Assembly (NCBI RefSeq): GCF_017583065.1
Contig: NZ_JAGEVL010000003.1
Coordinates: 248,001-312,000, forward strand
Source: Staphylococcus shinii
GTDB lineage: Bacteria; Bacillota; Bacilli; Staphylococcales; Staphylococcaceae
Direction: 5' to 3'
Length of the DNA stretch: 64,000 nucleotides
Below the pieces are notes generated by a model that was not told the DNA's origin, did no database searches, and saw nothing but the letters and a program-made list of their open reading frames with translations. Of the stretch, positions 35,425 to 44,650 are shown piece after piece; within the stretch, counting starts at the first letter, position 1, and each line of letters starts with the position of its first letter. The position numbers and the translations under genes are program-made.

Positions 35425-38400
35425 TTACTCTATTTCACTTATTTTTTGTTCTGGGTATTTTATAACGCTATCTAATATATTTATAAACTTTTCCAACATC
35501 CGTTGGATCGTTGATGAAGAAAATAACTCACTTGCATATTTTAAAGACACTTTGTAAACTTCATCACCTTCGATGGTCATGTGTAAATCAAATTTAACGT
35601 TTGTATCGAAAGTTTCTTTACGTTCAATTTCCCAACCATCTATGTGCAATAACTGATTATTTATATTTTGAAATGAAAATGTTACATCATGCAATGTGTT
35701 ACGAGTTAACTTATATTTTTTAATAATTTCTTCTTTCAATTGTTCCATAGGATAATCTTGATTATCTAAAGCTTTTAAAGATAAATCAGTAATTTCTGTT
35801 AGTAATTGATTAAATGATTTATTTTCTTTTGGATAACCGCGTAAAGCAAGCTTATTAAAAAGCGGACCTACTATTTCTTCCGTATCCTTAAATGTACGTC
35901 CTGAACAAGGGCTACCGATTACTATATCTTCTTGATTAGTATACTTACTCATCAATATCATTAGCGATGTTAATAATATTGTATAGTCAGTACTACCAGT
36001 TGTTTGTGCAAGTTTCTCCATTGCTTTTTTCGTTTCATTAGCCAAGTTTACAGTAATTGTTTTGCCCTCAAAAGTTTGTTGTTTGGGTCTAGGATAGTCT
36101 AAGGGTAAATCTAAAACAGGTAATTTATCTTCAAACTGTGATAACCAAAATTTGCGTTGCTCGGTTAAATCATAATTTTTAATCCACTCGCTATAATCCT
36201 TATACTGTAACTTCATGTTTCCTAAGTTATGACCTCGGTATAATTTTGAAAATTCATTAATTATATGAGAGATAGTGACTCCATCTGAAATGATATGATG
36301 GATATCAAATAATAATATATAACGCTGTTCATCATATTTCACTATTTTAACTCTTAACAACGGCGCCATTTTTAAATTGAATGGTTTTACAAAGTCTTGT
36401 AAAAGTCTATCATAATCAATTGTTGATTTTTCTTCATAGTCTACACTAATTTGTGTATTATCTTCAATTATCTGAACAGTTTCTCCATCAATTGTTTCAA
36501 AACGTGTTCTTAATACCTCATGTCGATTAACTAAAGTTTGAAAAGCATACTGTATGCGTTTAATATCTAAATTACCTTTTATTTCAAATATTCCAGGCAT
36601 ATTATATGTTGTTGTTTGTTTACCAGCAATTTTATTCAATGTATATATATCCTGTTGTATCGGAGATATAGAATAAAATAGTTTATCTTCAGCTTTTGGT
36701 ATGTTTCGTATATTCCTGTATGCATTACTTTTGTTTATAATTTTAGCCAATTGTACAACCGTTGGGTTTTCAAAAATTACTGTGACTGGTATACGAACAC
36801 CGCTTTTATTCTCTATTTCATTTATAATTCTCAAAGCATTAAGTGAATGACCACCAATTTCAAAGAAATTATCATTTGCCCCAACACTTTCAATACTCAA
36901 TATGTTCTCAAATATTTGGGTAAGCATTACTTCTGTATCATCTTTAGGTGCAACATATACTTTGCTTTCAACCTTAATTTCAGGTAGCTGCCTTTTATTT
37001 AATTTACCATTATCTGTGACAGGTATTTTTTCAATTTGAGTTATATATGTTGGGACCATATAATTTGGTAACCTTTCGCTTAAATCTCTTTTAATATTTT
37101 CAAAGTTTAGTTGTTCTTCTGAGACTAAGTAAGCACAAAGCGCTATATCCCCATCTCCCATTGATTTGGCAATGACAGCAACATCTGTGTGCTTTTCATT
37201 TTTGCGTAAAACACTTTCAATTTCACCAAGTTCAATGCGATAACCACGTATTTTCACTTGATCATCGATACGCCCTAAACATATAATATTTCCATCTTCC
37301 TGCCATTTCGCTAAATCACCGGTACGATATAATTTCCCTTTACCAAAGGGGTTATCAATAAACCTTTCTTTTGTTAATTGAGGGCGGTTTAAATAACCCT
37401 CAGTCACACCTGTTCCTCCGATACATAGCTCTCCTTGAGTACCAATACCCATGAGGTTATTACCTTCGTCCATAATATATGCTTGTGTATTCGCAATAGG
37501 TTTACCAATAGATATAGTTTCATAAATAACGTTATTTTCAAAACTAAAGTTTGTCACATCAATAGTAGTTTCGGTGGGACCATAAACATTGATTAATTGA
37601 GTATTATTCACTTTACCAATCCATTTATTAAATTGATTAACTAACTCTGGCTTCACTGCTTCGCCTCCAACTAAGACATACCTTAAGCTAGAAAGTAAGT
37701 CCGTTTGTTTAGTTAACTGAATATAATGAATAAACGGGTTAAACATAGAAGGTACAAAGACAACTATCGACACTTTTGATGTCTGAATTAATGATGTAAT
37801 CACTTCTGAGTCACCTTCTTTACCCGAAGGTAACAATGTGGCTTGTGCACCAACTAAAGCCCATCCAAATAATTCCCAAATTGACGGGTCAAATGTAAAT
37901 GGCATTTTAAATAATATGTTATCTTTACTATTAATACCAAATCTCTTAATCCTTCTATTGAGATTATTCATAACATTTTTATGTGTTATCTTAACACCCT
38001 TGGGTTTACCTGTAGTGCCAGAAGTATAAATAATACACATCACGTCAGATATACTAGTGACATGCGATAAATTCTTTGTGGGTTGTATTGATGTACTATT
38101 GTCTTCCTTTAAATTTATAACCGATTGATTAAACTCAATAGAAGTGTCTAAAGCTCTATCTGTTAATAGCGTATTGGGCTTACTGTCACTTAAAATATAA
38201 TTGATACGCTCACTCGGGTATTCTGGATCAATTGGCACATAAGCGCCACCAGCTTTTAAAACACCATATATCCCAACTATCATTTCCAAATTACGATTCG
38301 TCATTACACCTACTAAGCTATTCGGTTTAACGCCATTGCGTCGTAATTGATGCGCGACTTGGTTTGCTTTAGCGTTTAATGTTTGATAAGTAAGGCTTTC

Positions 38401-39801
38401 ACCTTCGTAAGTAACTGCTTTATTATTTGGTGTTTTTTTCACTTGGCTTTCAAAAACGTCCACAAAGGGTTTCGTGTTATCCATACTTACTTGTGTATCA
38501 TTAAAGTCATGTAAAATGAGTGTTTTTTCTTCATCTGTAATAGTCTCAATTTCACTAATTTTTTGTTGTGGATTCTCTAGAATTACATTTAAAATTTTTA
38601 TAATATTTGAGTGTAAATTCATGACTGTCTTTTCACTCACCAGATCTAGCTGATAATTATAATCTATTTCGAGGGTGTCTTCTCCATCTCTATTACTTAT
38701 ATTTAGACCTAATGGGACATTTGTTGTGCCAGGGTCTAACCATTTTTCTGAGTACCCCTTTTTAATAAAATCTGGATTATGCTGAGTGTTTTGAAATGAT
38801 ACTACAAAGTCTAATAAACCTTTTGCATTTTTACTATGTTCCACTATATAACTATTGGGATATTTTCTATGTTTCAACACCTTGAACGTTTCATTTTTCA
38901 TAAACTTTAAAAATTCATTAATAGATAAGTTCTTATTCATTTCCACTATTATGGGTAGCACTCTTGAATAGACTCCTGTCACTTGCTTTTCAAATTGCGT
39001 ATTTCTATTGTGTAATATTAATCCAATCGAATTCTTATTTACTGAATTTTTTTTATACTTTAAAATCAACATAGCAGCAGAAAACAAATTGCTAATACTT
39101 AATTGGTTACTTTTACAAAAGTCCATAATTTTATGTGTGTATATATCTGAAAGACTATAATTTAGCCTGCCCCCTCGAGCACTATTATTTATATTATTTT
39201 CAAACAACTCATTATTTTCTAAATTTTCCACTTTTTTAATCCAAAATTGTTTGTCTTTTTCGAATCTAGATGAATTTTTATAATTTATTTCTTCTTCCAC
39301 GTGGTCTAAATACGTAAATTCAAAACTCTCTTCTTTTTTTCCGTAAATTAATGATTCACATAACGTATTCCCAGCTATGGTCATACTCCACCCATCTGAA
39401 ATAATATGATGTTGTAATAGTAATATTCCAATATCTCCACTAGGTTGAGTTAAAATTACAAACTTAAATAATTCGCTATTGAAGGCAAATATATTTGATT
39501 CTATCTGTGTAGTAATCCATTCATCATAACCCTTTTTATTATTATAAAAATCAATATACTCAAAGTCTTTTCTTTTATATTCATCAATATATTGTTTATA
39601 TTCAGAATTCAATTTTTTAACTTTAATTCTATAACTCTCATGTTTTTTTATTAAATTGTTTAGTGATTTATCAATTTCTTCTATTCTAACATTATCTTTA
39701 ATAGTAACCATTGCTGCTATATTATTAATACTAGTATTTTCATAATATTCTTCTAACTGAATAATCTCATGTTGCGCTTCAGATAATATATACTCTCTCA
39801 C
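35425..39801 (-). CDS. Nonribosomal peptide synthetase, C-A-T-C
   Basis: 1458 residues from the GTG at 39801, which has GGAGG eight bases upstream. Domains in order: condensation about 1-430 with QHHIISDGW near 130; adenylation about 445-930 with YTSGTTGKPKG, FTFDPSIWELFGW, NVYGPTETTID, LYRTGDLAKW and GRIDDQVKIRGYR; carrier with NFFEIGGHSLNAL, Ser986 taking the phosphopantetheine; a second condensation domain about 1055-1455 with DIHHIISDGV near 1168. It ends at the linker ISEIE, exactly where a following adenylation domain would begin, with no thioesterase or reductase. By hand the binding-pocket residues read D-P-W-V-L-G-V-I-D(-K), matching no code I know well. It activates one amino acid; the acceptor is unknown. 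Confidence 0.88.
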   Translation of the reverse strand: MREYILSEAQHEIIQLEEYYENTSINNIAAMVTIKDNVRIEEIDKSLNNLIKKHESYRIKVKKLNSEYKQYIDEYKRKDFEYIDFYNNKKGYDEWITTQIESNIFAFNSELFKFVILTQPSGDIGILLLQHHIISDGWSMTIAGNTLCESLIYGKKEESFEFTYLDHVEEEINYKNSSRFEKDKQFWIKKVENLENNELFENNINNSARGGRLNYSLSDIYTHKIMDFCKSNQLSISNLFSAAMLILKYKKNSVNKNSIGLILHNRNTQFEKQVTGVYSRVLPIIVEMNKNLSINEFLKFMKNETFKVLKHRKYPNSYIVEHSKNAKGLLDFVVSFQNTQHNPDFIKKGYSEKWLDPGTTNVPLGLNISNRDGEDTLEIDYNYQLDLVSEKTVMNLHSNIIKILNVILENPQQKISEIETITDEEKTLILHDFNDTQVSMDNTKPFVDVFESQVKKTPNNKAVTYEGESLTYQTLNAKANQVAHQLRRNGVKPNSLVGVMTNRNLEMIVGIYGVLKAGGAYVPIDPEYPSERINYILSDSKPNTLLTDRALDTSIEFNQSVINLKEDNSTSIQPTKNLSHVTSISDVMCIIYTSGTTGKPKGVKITHKNVMNNLNRRIKRFGINSKDNILFKMPFTFDPSIWELFGWALVGAQATLLPSGKEGDSEVITSLIQTSKVSIVVFVPSMFNPFIHYIQLTKQTDLLSSLRYVLVGGEAVKPELVNQFNKWIGKVNNTQLINVYGPTETTIDVTNFSFENNVIYETISIGKPIANTQAYIMDEGNNLMGIGTQGELCIGGTGVTEGYLNRPQLTKERFIDNPFGKGKLYRTGDLAKWQEDGNIICLGRIDDQVKIRGYRIELGEIESVLRKNEKHTDVAVIAKSMGDGDIALCAYLVSEEQLNFENIKRDLSERLPNYMVPTYITQIEKIPVTDNGKLNKRQLPEIKVESKVYVAPKDDTEVMLTQIFENILSIESVGANDNFFEIGGHSLNALRIINEIENKSGVRIPVTVIFENPTVVQLAKIINKSNAYRNIRNIPKAEDKLFYSISPIQQDIYTLNKIAGKQTTTYNMPGIFEIKGNLDIKRIQYAFQTLVNRHEVLRTRFETIDGETVQIIEDNTQISVDYEEKSTIDYDRLLQDFVKPFNLKMAPLLRVKIVKYDEQRYILLFDIHHIISDGVTISHIINEFSKLYRGHNLGNMKLQYKDYSEWIKNYDLTEQRKFWLSQFEDKLPVLDLPLDYPRPKQQTFEGKTITVNLANETKKAMEKLAQTTGSTDYTILLTSLMILMSKYTNQEDIVIGSPCSGRTFKDTEEIVGPLFNKLALRGYPKENKSFNQLLTEITDLSLKALDNQDYPMEQLKEEIIKKYKLTRNTLHDVTFSFQNINNQLLHIDGWEIERKETFDTNVKFDLHMTIEGDEVYKVSLKYASELFSSSTIQRMLEKFINILDSVIKYPEQKISEIE

Positions 39802-40006
39802 TAATTTTACCTCCATAATTTTAATCAATGTATATAACATGTAATTACATACATTTGCACATTATTTTATGATGATATTCTTTATAATCCTTACTACAAT
39901 CATATATTCAAATAAGTATAGTTAAATAGAACAAAAGTATTTACATAAGTGGATTTTGCAACATAAATACCTTTCGGTAACTAAAGAACGGCAAGTTTTA
40001 TTTTAC

Positions 40007-40028
40007 TTTGGGATTACTACATCCCAAA
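40007..40028 (-). terminator. Hairpin between SDR and synthetase
   Basis: TTTGGGAT-TACTAC-ATCCCAAA is a perfect eight-pair hairpin 20 bases after the SDR stop on the minus strand. It lacks a clear U-run, so it may only attenuate. Confidence 0.4.
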
Positions 40029-40047
40029 CTGTGTTACTTTTTTCTTT

Positions 40048-40794
40048 TCAGGCCAAGTATTTGTGTAATTTTTTCTTCAAAAATAATGGCGATATTTGAT
40101 ATAATTTTAAAAGATAATGAACAAGTTGAGGCTTGTTTATCTCCTCTTTTTGCTTTTGAATACCTTTTACTATAGTTTTTGCTAATTTATCAGCATTTAA
40201 TATAAACGTTTTATTCATATTTTTATATAATCCATGCAAATCTGCTTTCTTTAAAAAAGGAGTATCTATTGGCCCTGGATTTACTACAAGAACATGGTAC
40301 TTTGGTTCCTCCATTCTTAAAGTATTTAATATTTGAGAAAATGCCGCTTTAGAAGCTCCGTAATGACCAGTACCTTTATCTGTTATTACTGAAGCAAAGC
40401 TGGAAATCCCTACAATTGTTGGTTCTTCAACAAAAAATTTTCGTAAAACATTCAATAAAATAGAAAAATTAATTGTATTAATTTTATAAATTTCATCCAT
40501 TTGCTCTATAGAAATGGAAGACATATTTACTATATAACTCAAGCCTGCACAATGAATAAAACCGTCTATATCATGGCTTAATTTACGCTCCAATATTTTT
40601 AAATCTTCAATATTTAATAAGTCACATTCTATAGCCTGAACATTCTTGTTATTTTTAAATAATTCAATTTGATTAAATTTATATAAATCTCGCGATAGAA
40701 TAGTAACTTTACATCCTTTATTAAGCAATGCTTTTACGATAGAGTAACCTAAACCACTGGTTCCCCCAGTAATAATGTAATGCTTATTATCCAC
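40048..40794 (-). CDS. SDR-family reductase beside the synthetase
   Basis: 248-residue classical short-chain dehydrogenase/reductase: TGGTSGLGYSIVK cofactor motif, HCAGLS, catalytic serine in GISSFAS, and GHYGASKAAF giving YxxxK, then VNPGPIDT. It starts at a GTG at 40794 with AAAGGAG upstream. It is immediately upstream of the synthetase on the same strand, so it may reduce a peptide product or supply a precursor; that is inference. The cofactor is probably NADP(H). Confidence 0.82.
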   Translation of the reverse strand: MDNKHYIITGGTSGLGYSIVKALLNKGCKVTILSRDLYKFNQIELFKNNKNVQAIECDLLNIEDLKILERKLSHDIDGFIHCAGLSYIVNMSSISIEQMDEIYKINTINFSILLNVLRKFFVEEPTIVGISSFASVITDKGTGHYGASKAAFSQILNTLRMEEPKYHVLVVNPGPIDTPFLKKADLHGLYKNMNKTFILNADKLAKTIVKGIQKQKEEINKPQLVHYLLKLYQISPLFLKKKLHKYLA

Positions 40795-41041
40795 ACTAAC
40801 ACTCCTTTTAATTATATTTTAAAAACGAAATATCAATGACAATCACGATAATAACATAAAAATCAGTTATAAATCATTTTTTATATATTTACCAATCAAT
40901 AAAAAATATATTTTTATATACTATTAAAATCATCAAAAACAATAGGAAACTATTCAAAGTGTAATAAAATCAAATTTTGTATATAGTACTATTACAAAGA
41001 GAATGTTTATAAAAGAAAATAATAGTCACCAACAAAATATT
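40795..41041. other. AT-rich upstream region of the SDR/synthetase unit
   Basis: This very AT-rich region presumably carries the promoter of the minus-strand biosynthetic unit. I see no gene. A hairpin with GAGCTAA / TTAGCCC at 41045-41078 follows. Confidence 0.4.
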
Positions 41042-41253
41042 TAAAGAGCTAACCCACATGAAAATGAATTAGCCCTTTTAAAGAATGAAATTTATAATCA
41101 ACCTCATATTTACTTATCATAAAAATTTTATTGCTTTGATTTTTTAGGATACTTATTAAATAGGAACTACGACGACATAAACGTTCCAATGAAGTGAATA
41201 AAAACAATGCTTACATATTATTAGTATAAATACTTATGGGAAAGATGCGATGT

Positions 41254-41377
41254 ATAAAATATTTTACTATGATCCATACATTCGCGGAACTTGAAATTAA
41301 CTTATTAAGTGAACGAACTAAAAAAGATAAAATCTGCAAGAACAAGAGGAAGAAAAGGCGGTTGACCTTCATTACAC
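41254..41377 (+). pseudogene. Serine resolvase internal remnant
   Basis: The frame reads IKYFTMIHTFAELEINLLSERTKKD and then, shifted, SARTRGRKGG followed by TGA where the family has arginine (RGRKGGRP). This is the helix E and linker region of Tn552-type resolvases. The N-terminal catalytic domain is missing. Together with the N-terminal scrap at 8.5 kb, it shows past transposon or plasmid resolution systems here. Confidence 0.75.
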
Positions 41378-41392
41378 TACCATAATAAAAGG

Positions 41393-41947
41393 TTAAACTC
41401 TTCCAACTATAAATAAGGCAATTTTCTTAGCTAATACTTCCTTCTCTATCATACTATTACTATCAGCTAACTGTAATGCGGCTTCATGAACCATTTGTGC
41501 AAAAATAGGCACAAATATTTCTTTTTCATTATCTTCATAAACACCTTTCAAACTTTTTGTTAAAACAATGTTCAACTCGGTTAGTATTTTTTTTCTCATT
41601 TGAGGTAATGCTAATCCAGCATAGCTACTTCTGCATTCAATATTAGGTTCTTGATAAAAATCATGAACTGCTAAAATAAGCTGAGCTATATTTTCTTGGT
41701 TAAAAACCATATTTTCCGGAACGTAATTATTAATAGAAACTGTAGCAAAACTTTCCATAACATAATCTATTAAGTCATATTTATCTTCAAAGTGCGCATA
41801 AAACGTTGCTCTATTTACTTTGGCCCCTTTTGTGATATCTGCTATTGTTATTTTCTCAAAATCTTTTTTATCTACTAAACTAAAAAAGGCGTTAATCAAT
41901 GATTGTTTCGTATGTGTCACTCTTAAATTTTTTACTTTTTCTGCCAT
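41393..41947 (-). CDS. TetR/AcrR-family regulator
   Basis: 184 residues starting at 41947 (MAEKVKNLR), with GAGGAG eight bases upstream. The HTH is at about 25-50 (ITIADITKGAKVNRATFYAHF), followed by a helical sensor domain. It is divergent from the SDR gene at 42099, with a perfect 16-base palindrome 32 bases before its own start. It probably represses itself and the SDR. Ligand unknown. Confidence 0.86.
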   Translation of the reverse strand: MAEKVKNLRVTHTKQSLINAFFSLVDKKDFEKITIADITKGAKVNRATFYAHFEDKYDLIDYVMESFATVSINNYVPENMVFNQENIAQLILAVHDFYQEPNIECRSSYAGLALPQMRKKILTELNIVLTKSLKGVYEDNEKEIFVPIFAQMVHEAALQLADSNSMIEKEVLAKKIALFIVGRV

Positions 41948-41978
41948 TTGAATCATCTCCTCAACAATTTAAAGTTCT

Positions 41979-41994
41979 TGTTGCTATAGCAACA
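41979..41994. promoter_or_regulatory. Candidate TetR operator, perfect palindrome
   Basis: TGTTGCTATAGCAACA is a perfect 16-base palindrome between the divergent TetR and SDR genes. A related half-site arrangement, AAAGCAACACTTTGTTGTTTT, lies at 42051-42071 near the SDR promoter. Repeated GCAACA/TGTTG halves suggest one regulator for both sides. Confidence 0.6.
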
Positions 41995-42082
41995 TTTAAG
42001 CATGGTTTGTTGATTGTTATATCACTTTATAAATTGTATATTTTACTTAAAGCAACACTTTGTTGTTTTAATATATCATAGA

Positions 42083-42096
42083 TAAGGAGCTCCTTA
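42083..42096. promoter_or_regulatory. Palindromic ribosome-binding site of the SDR gene
   Basis: TAAGGAGCTCCTTA is a perfect 14-base palindrome that contains the AAGGAG ribosome site of the TTG-initiated SDR gene at 42099. In RNA the site could pair with itself or with a second transcript, lowering translation. The element may be incidental. Confidence 0.4.
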
Positions 42097-42098
42097 AA

Positions 42099-42776
42099 TT
42101 GAAAACATTAGTCATTGTAGGCGCAGGTACTGGATTAGGACTATCTCTAGCTAAAAAATTTGGTGCTGAAGGATTTAGAGTAGCAGCTATTTCTAGGAAT
42201 GCCGAGAAATTAAAAGTTATTCAAGAAGAGCTAAGTAATTTAAACATTGAGGCAAAAACTTTTATAGCAGATATCACAAACTTGGAATCATTAAAACAAT
42301 CTATCCACAGAATTAAAGGAGAGTTTGGTTCGATTGATGTCATAGAGTTTAGCCCTTACGCAAAAGAAGATAAATTTACAAATATATTAGAAACTACGCC
42401 AGAGAGTGTATCAGAAATGTTAAAAACTTATCTATTTCCATCAATTCAGTTAGTTAACGAAGTTTTACCAGATATGATAAATAAAGGAAGAGGGGCAATT
42501 CTATTTACTACTGGTGCATCTACAATATTCCCTTTACCTTTTGCTGGAAATGCTGGAATTATAGGCGCTAGCTTGCGTAATTATGCTGAAAATCTCTACA
42601 CTCAACTGGAAGATAAAGGCATATTTATCAGACATATTGCGATTGGGACAGTAATAGAATCTGGAACAGTAGGCGATCCCAATTTTATTGCGGAAGCTTG
42701 GTATAATTTATACAACAAAAAAGGAAAGTTTGAAGAAACATTTCCAAAGAACCTTAAACAATCTGATATTTCCTAA
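42099..42776 (+). CDS. Atypical SDR-like NAD(P)-binding protein
   Basis: 225 residues from a TTG start with AAGGAG nine bases upstream. The Rossmann motif GAGTGLGLSLAKKFG is intact and followed by AISRN, but the catalytic YxxxK is absent. At the expected place the sequence is PFAGNAGIIGASLRNYAENL, with Gly/Asn/Ala where Tyr and Lys should be. So it may bind a nucleotide without acting as a normal dehydrogenase. It is divergent from a TetR regulator that probably controls it. Its ligand is unknown. Confidence 0.78.
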   Translation: MKTLVIVGAGTGLGLSLAKKFGAEGFRVAAISRNAEKLKVIQEELSNLNIEAKTFIADITNLESLKQSIHRIKGEFGSIDVIEFSPYAKEDKFTNILETTPESVSEMLKTYLFPSIQLVNEVLPDMINKGRGAILFTTGASTIFPLPFAGNAGIIGASLRNYAENLYTQLEDKGIFIRHIAIGTVIESGTVGDPNFIAEAWYNLYNKKGKFEETFPKNLKQSDIS

Positions 42777-42893
42777 TTAGTATATCGCACTTAAATGCTA
42801 ATACTATACTCTTATATTAATTAAGTACTTTTGCAGTTTACTGTATTAGAATGTTTTAACGCATTTATCAAGGTACTTATATAGATGCACTAA

Positions 42894-42927
42894 CCCCCTC
42901 ACTACTTTTATAGTAAGGGGGATTTTT
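42894..42927 (+). terminator. Terminator after the SDR gene
   Basis: CCCCCT...TACT pairs with AGTA..GGGGG and is followed by ATTTTT, about 120 bases after the SDR stop. It is a typical intrinsic terminator on the plus strand. Confidence 0.7.
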
Positions 42928-42936
42928 ATACAAAAA

Positions 42937-42969
42937 ACTGCCATACAAGTCAATAACTTGAAGGCAGTT
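42937..42969 (-). terminator. Terminator after the APC permease
   Basis: On the minus strand AACTGCC..CAAGT pairs with ACTTG..GGCAGTT and runs into TTTTTTG. It lies 44 bases after the permease stop. Confidence 0.75.
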
Positions 42970-43012
42970 GAGAGTATACATTTTAGTATTATATTTTAAC
43001 ATTTATATCTAA

Positions 43013-44434
43013 CTATTTTTGTTGTCCATTGGTCTTAATAATATAAAACAGGTAGTATACTATACCGATGACAAACCAAATCAATGTATAGAATTTAGCT
43101 TGTCCACTTAATCCCCAAAATACTGCAAATACACAAATAAAGACAAGTATTGGCATAACAGGATACAACGGTAATTTAAATGCTGGTAATGGCAAATCTC
43201 TACCTTCTCGTTTACGTAAAGCGAAAATACCCGCCGTTACAAACATAAAGGCTACTAATGTTCCTGCTGTAATTAATTGTGCCAAGAACCCAAATGGGAA
43301 TACAGATCCAACAATTACTGCAACGATAGATAATACGACTAGAGCGCGATTTGGTAAGTTTTTATTGTTCAATTTACCTAACCAAGACGGAAGGATACCA
43401 TCTCTACCAAATGAGTAAAGTAAACGTGAACCAGCGAGCATCATACCAATTAATGCAGTAAACATACCAATGACAGAAATGGCTTGTACAATAATTGCAA
43501 TAGTACCATGACCGCTTGTACGTAATGCCCATCCAACTGGTTCCGCATTGTTTTTATATTCACTGTAATCAAACATACCAACTAGCACTAATGCTACAAT
43601 GACGAACAATGTCACAGCAATTAGTAATGATCCTAAAATCCCTCTAGGCATTGTCTTTTGTGGATTAATAGCTTCACCAGAATTGGCAGCAATAGAATCA
43701 AAACCAATGTAAGCAACAAATATAACAGAGCTACCTGCATAAATACCTTGCCAACCACCAAAAGCACCTGCTGCAGTTTCTTTATATTCAGGAATAAACG
43801 GTACATAATGTCCAATATCTATCACAGATAAACCTACTATTATAAATAGGAAAATTGCGAGCACTTTTAACACGACTAATATATTCTGTACGCGTGCTGT
43901 TTCTGAAGTACCCCTAGACAATAATAAAGCAGTGATAACAACGACAATTGCTGCTATCAAATCTATTACCCCGCCGTCAGTACCTAATGAATTTGAAAGT
44001 GAATTAGGTAGCGAAATATGAAAGGGGTCTAATAGCCCTCTTAAATTAGCAGAAAAACCAGAGGCTACAAAGGATACTGCAATTAAATATTCAGCGATTA
44101 ACGCCCAACCAACAATCCAACCAAAAAATTCTCCAAATAATATACTAATCCAAGTATATGCAGAGCCTGCAAACGGCATTACAGTTGCCATTTCGGCGTA
44201 TACAAATGCAACCATCGCAGCTACAATTGCCGCAACTAAAAAGGATAGACTGACGGAAGGTCCCGTATGATCCGCAGCCACAACTCCTGGCAATGTAAAA
44301 ATAGCAGTTGAAACAATCGTTCCAACACCTAATGCTAAAAAGTCCTTAACGCGAAGTGTACGTTCTAAATGCGCGTCTTTATTTTGATAGCGCGATACAT
44401 CTTCTTTACGTAGTATTCTATGTAACAAATTCAT
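43013..44434 (-). CDS. APC-family amino acid permease
   Basis: 473 residues with about 12 membrane helices, related to cationic or neutral amino acid transporters such as YfnA. The N-terminal loop FLALGVGTIVSTAIFTLPG holds the unwound substrate helix, and YAEMATVMPFAGSAYTWI and FVAYIGFDSIAANSGEAINP are family landmarks. It would import amino acids with protons across the cell membrane. It is alone in its transcription unit. Specificity is not readable. Confidence 0.86.
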   Translation of the reverse strand: MNLLHRILRKEDVSRYQNKDAHLERTLRVKDFLALGVGTIVSTAIFTLPGVVAADHTGPSVSLSFLVAAIVAAMVAFVYAEMATVMPFAGSAYTWISILFGEFFGWIVGWALIAEYLIAVSFVASGFSANLRGLLDPFHISLPNSLSNSLGTDGGVIDLIAAIVVVITALLLSRGTSETARVQNILVVLKVLAIFLFIIVGLSVIDIGHYVPFIPEYKETAAGAFGGWQGIYAGSSVIFVAYIGFDSIAANSGEAINPQKTMPRGILGSLLIAVTLFVIVALVLVGMFDYSEYKNNAEPVGWALRTSGHGTIAIIVQAISVIGMFTALIGMMLAGSRLLYSFGRDGILPSWLGKLNNKNLPNRALVVLSIVAVIVGSVFPFGFLAQLITAGTLVAFMFVTAGIFALRKREGRDLPLPAFKLPLYPVMPILVFICVFAVFWGLSGQAKFYTLIWFVIGIVYYLFYIIKTNGQQK

Positions 44435-44650
44435 TTTTATATCTCCTAGCTTTTTTTAAAACAAACATGTTTTTAAGTATAATGATTTTTGAAACTATTG
44501 TACATGCCATTTTAAAAAGAATCATTATTTTTAAGTAATTTTACCTAGGTTACTTTAAAGTGCGTACTTACATATTCCTAATAAGAGGTTTAAAATGGCG
44601 TTCATAGGTAATATTTTACTAAAATTCATTTAATGAAAAGGAGCATAATG

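Noticed and set aside
35425..39801. Aureusimine synthetase AusA
   Set aside because: Domain order is C-A-T-C, not A-T-C-A-T-reductase, and no AusB-type phosphopantetheinyl transferase is adjacent.
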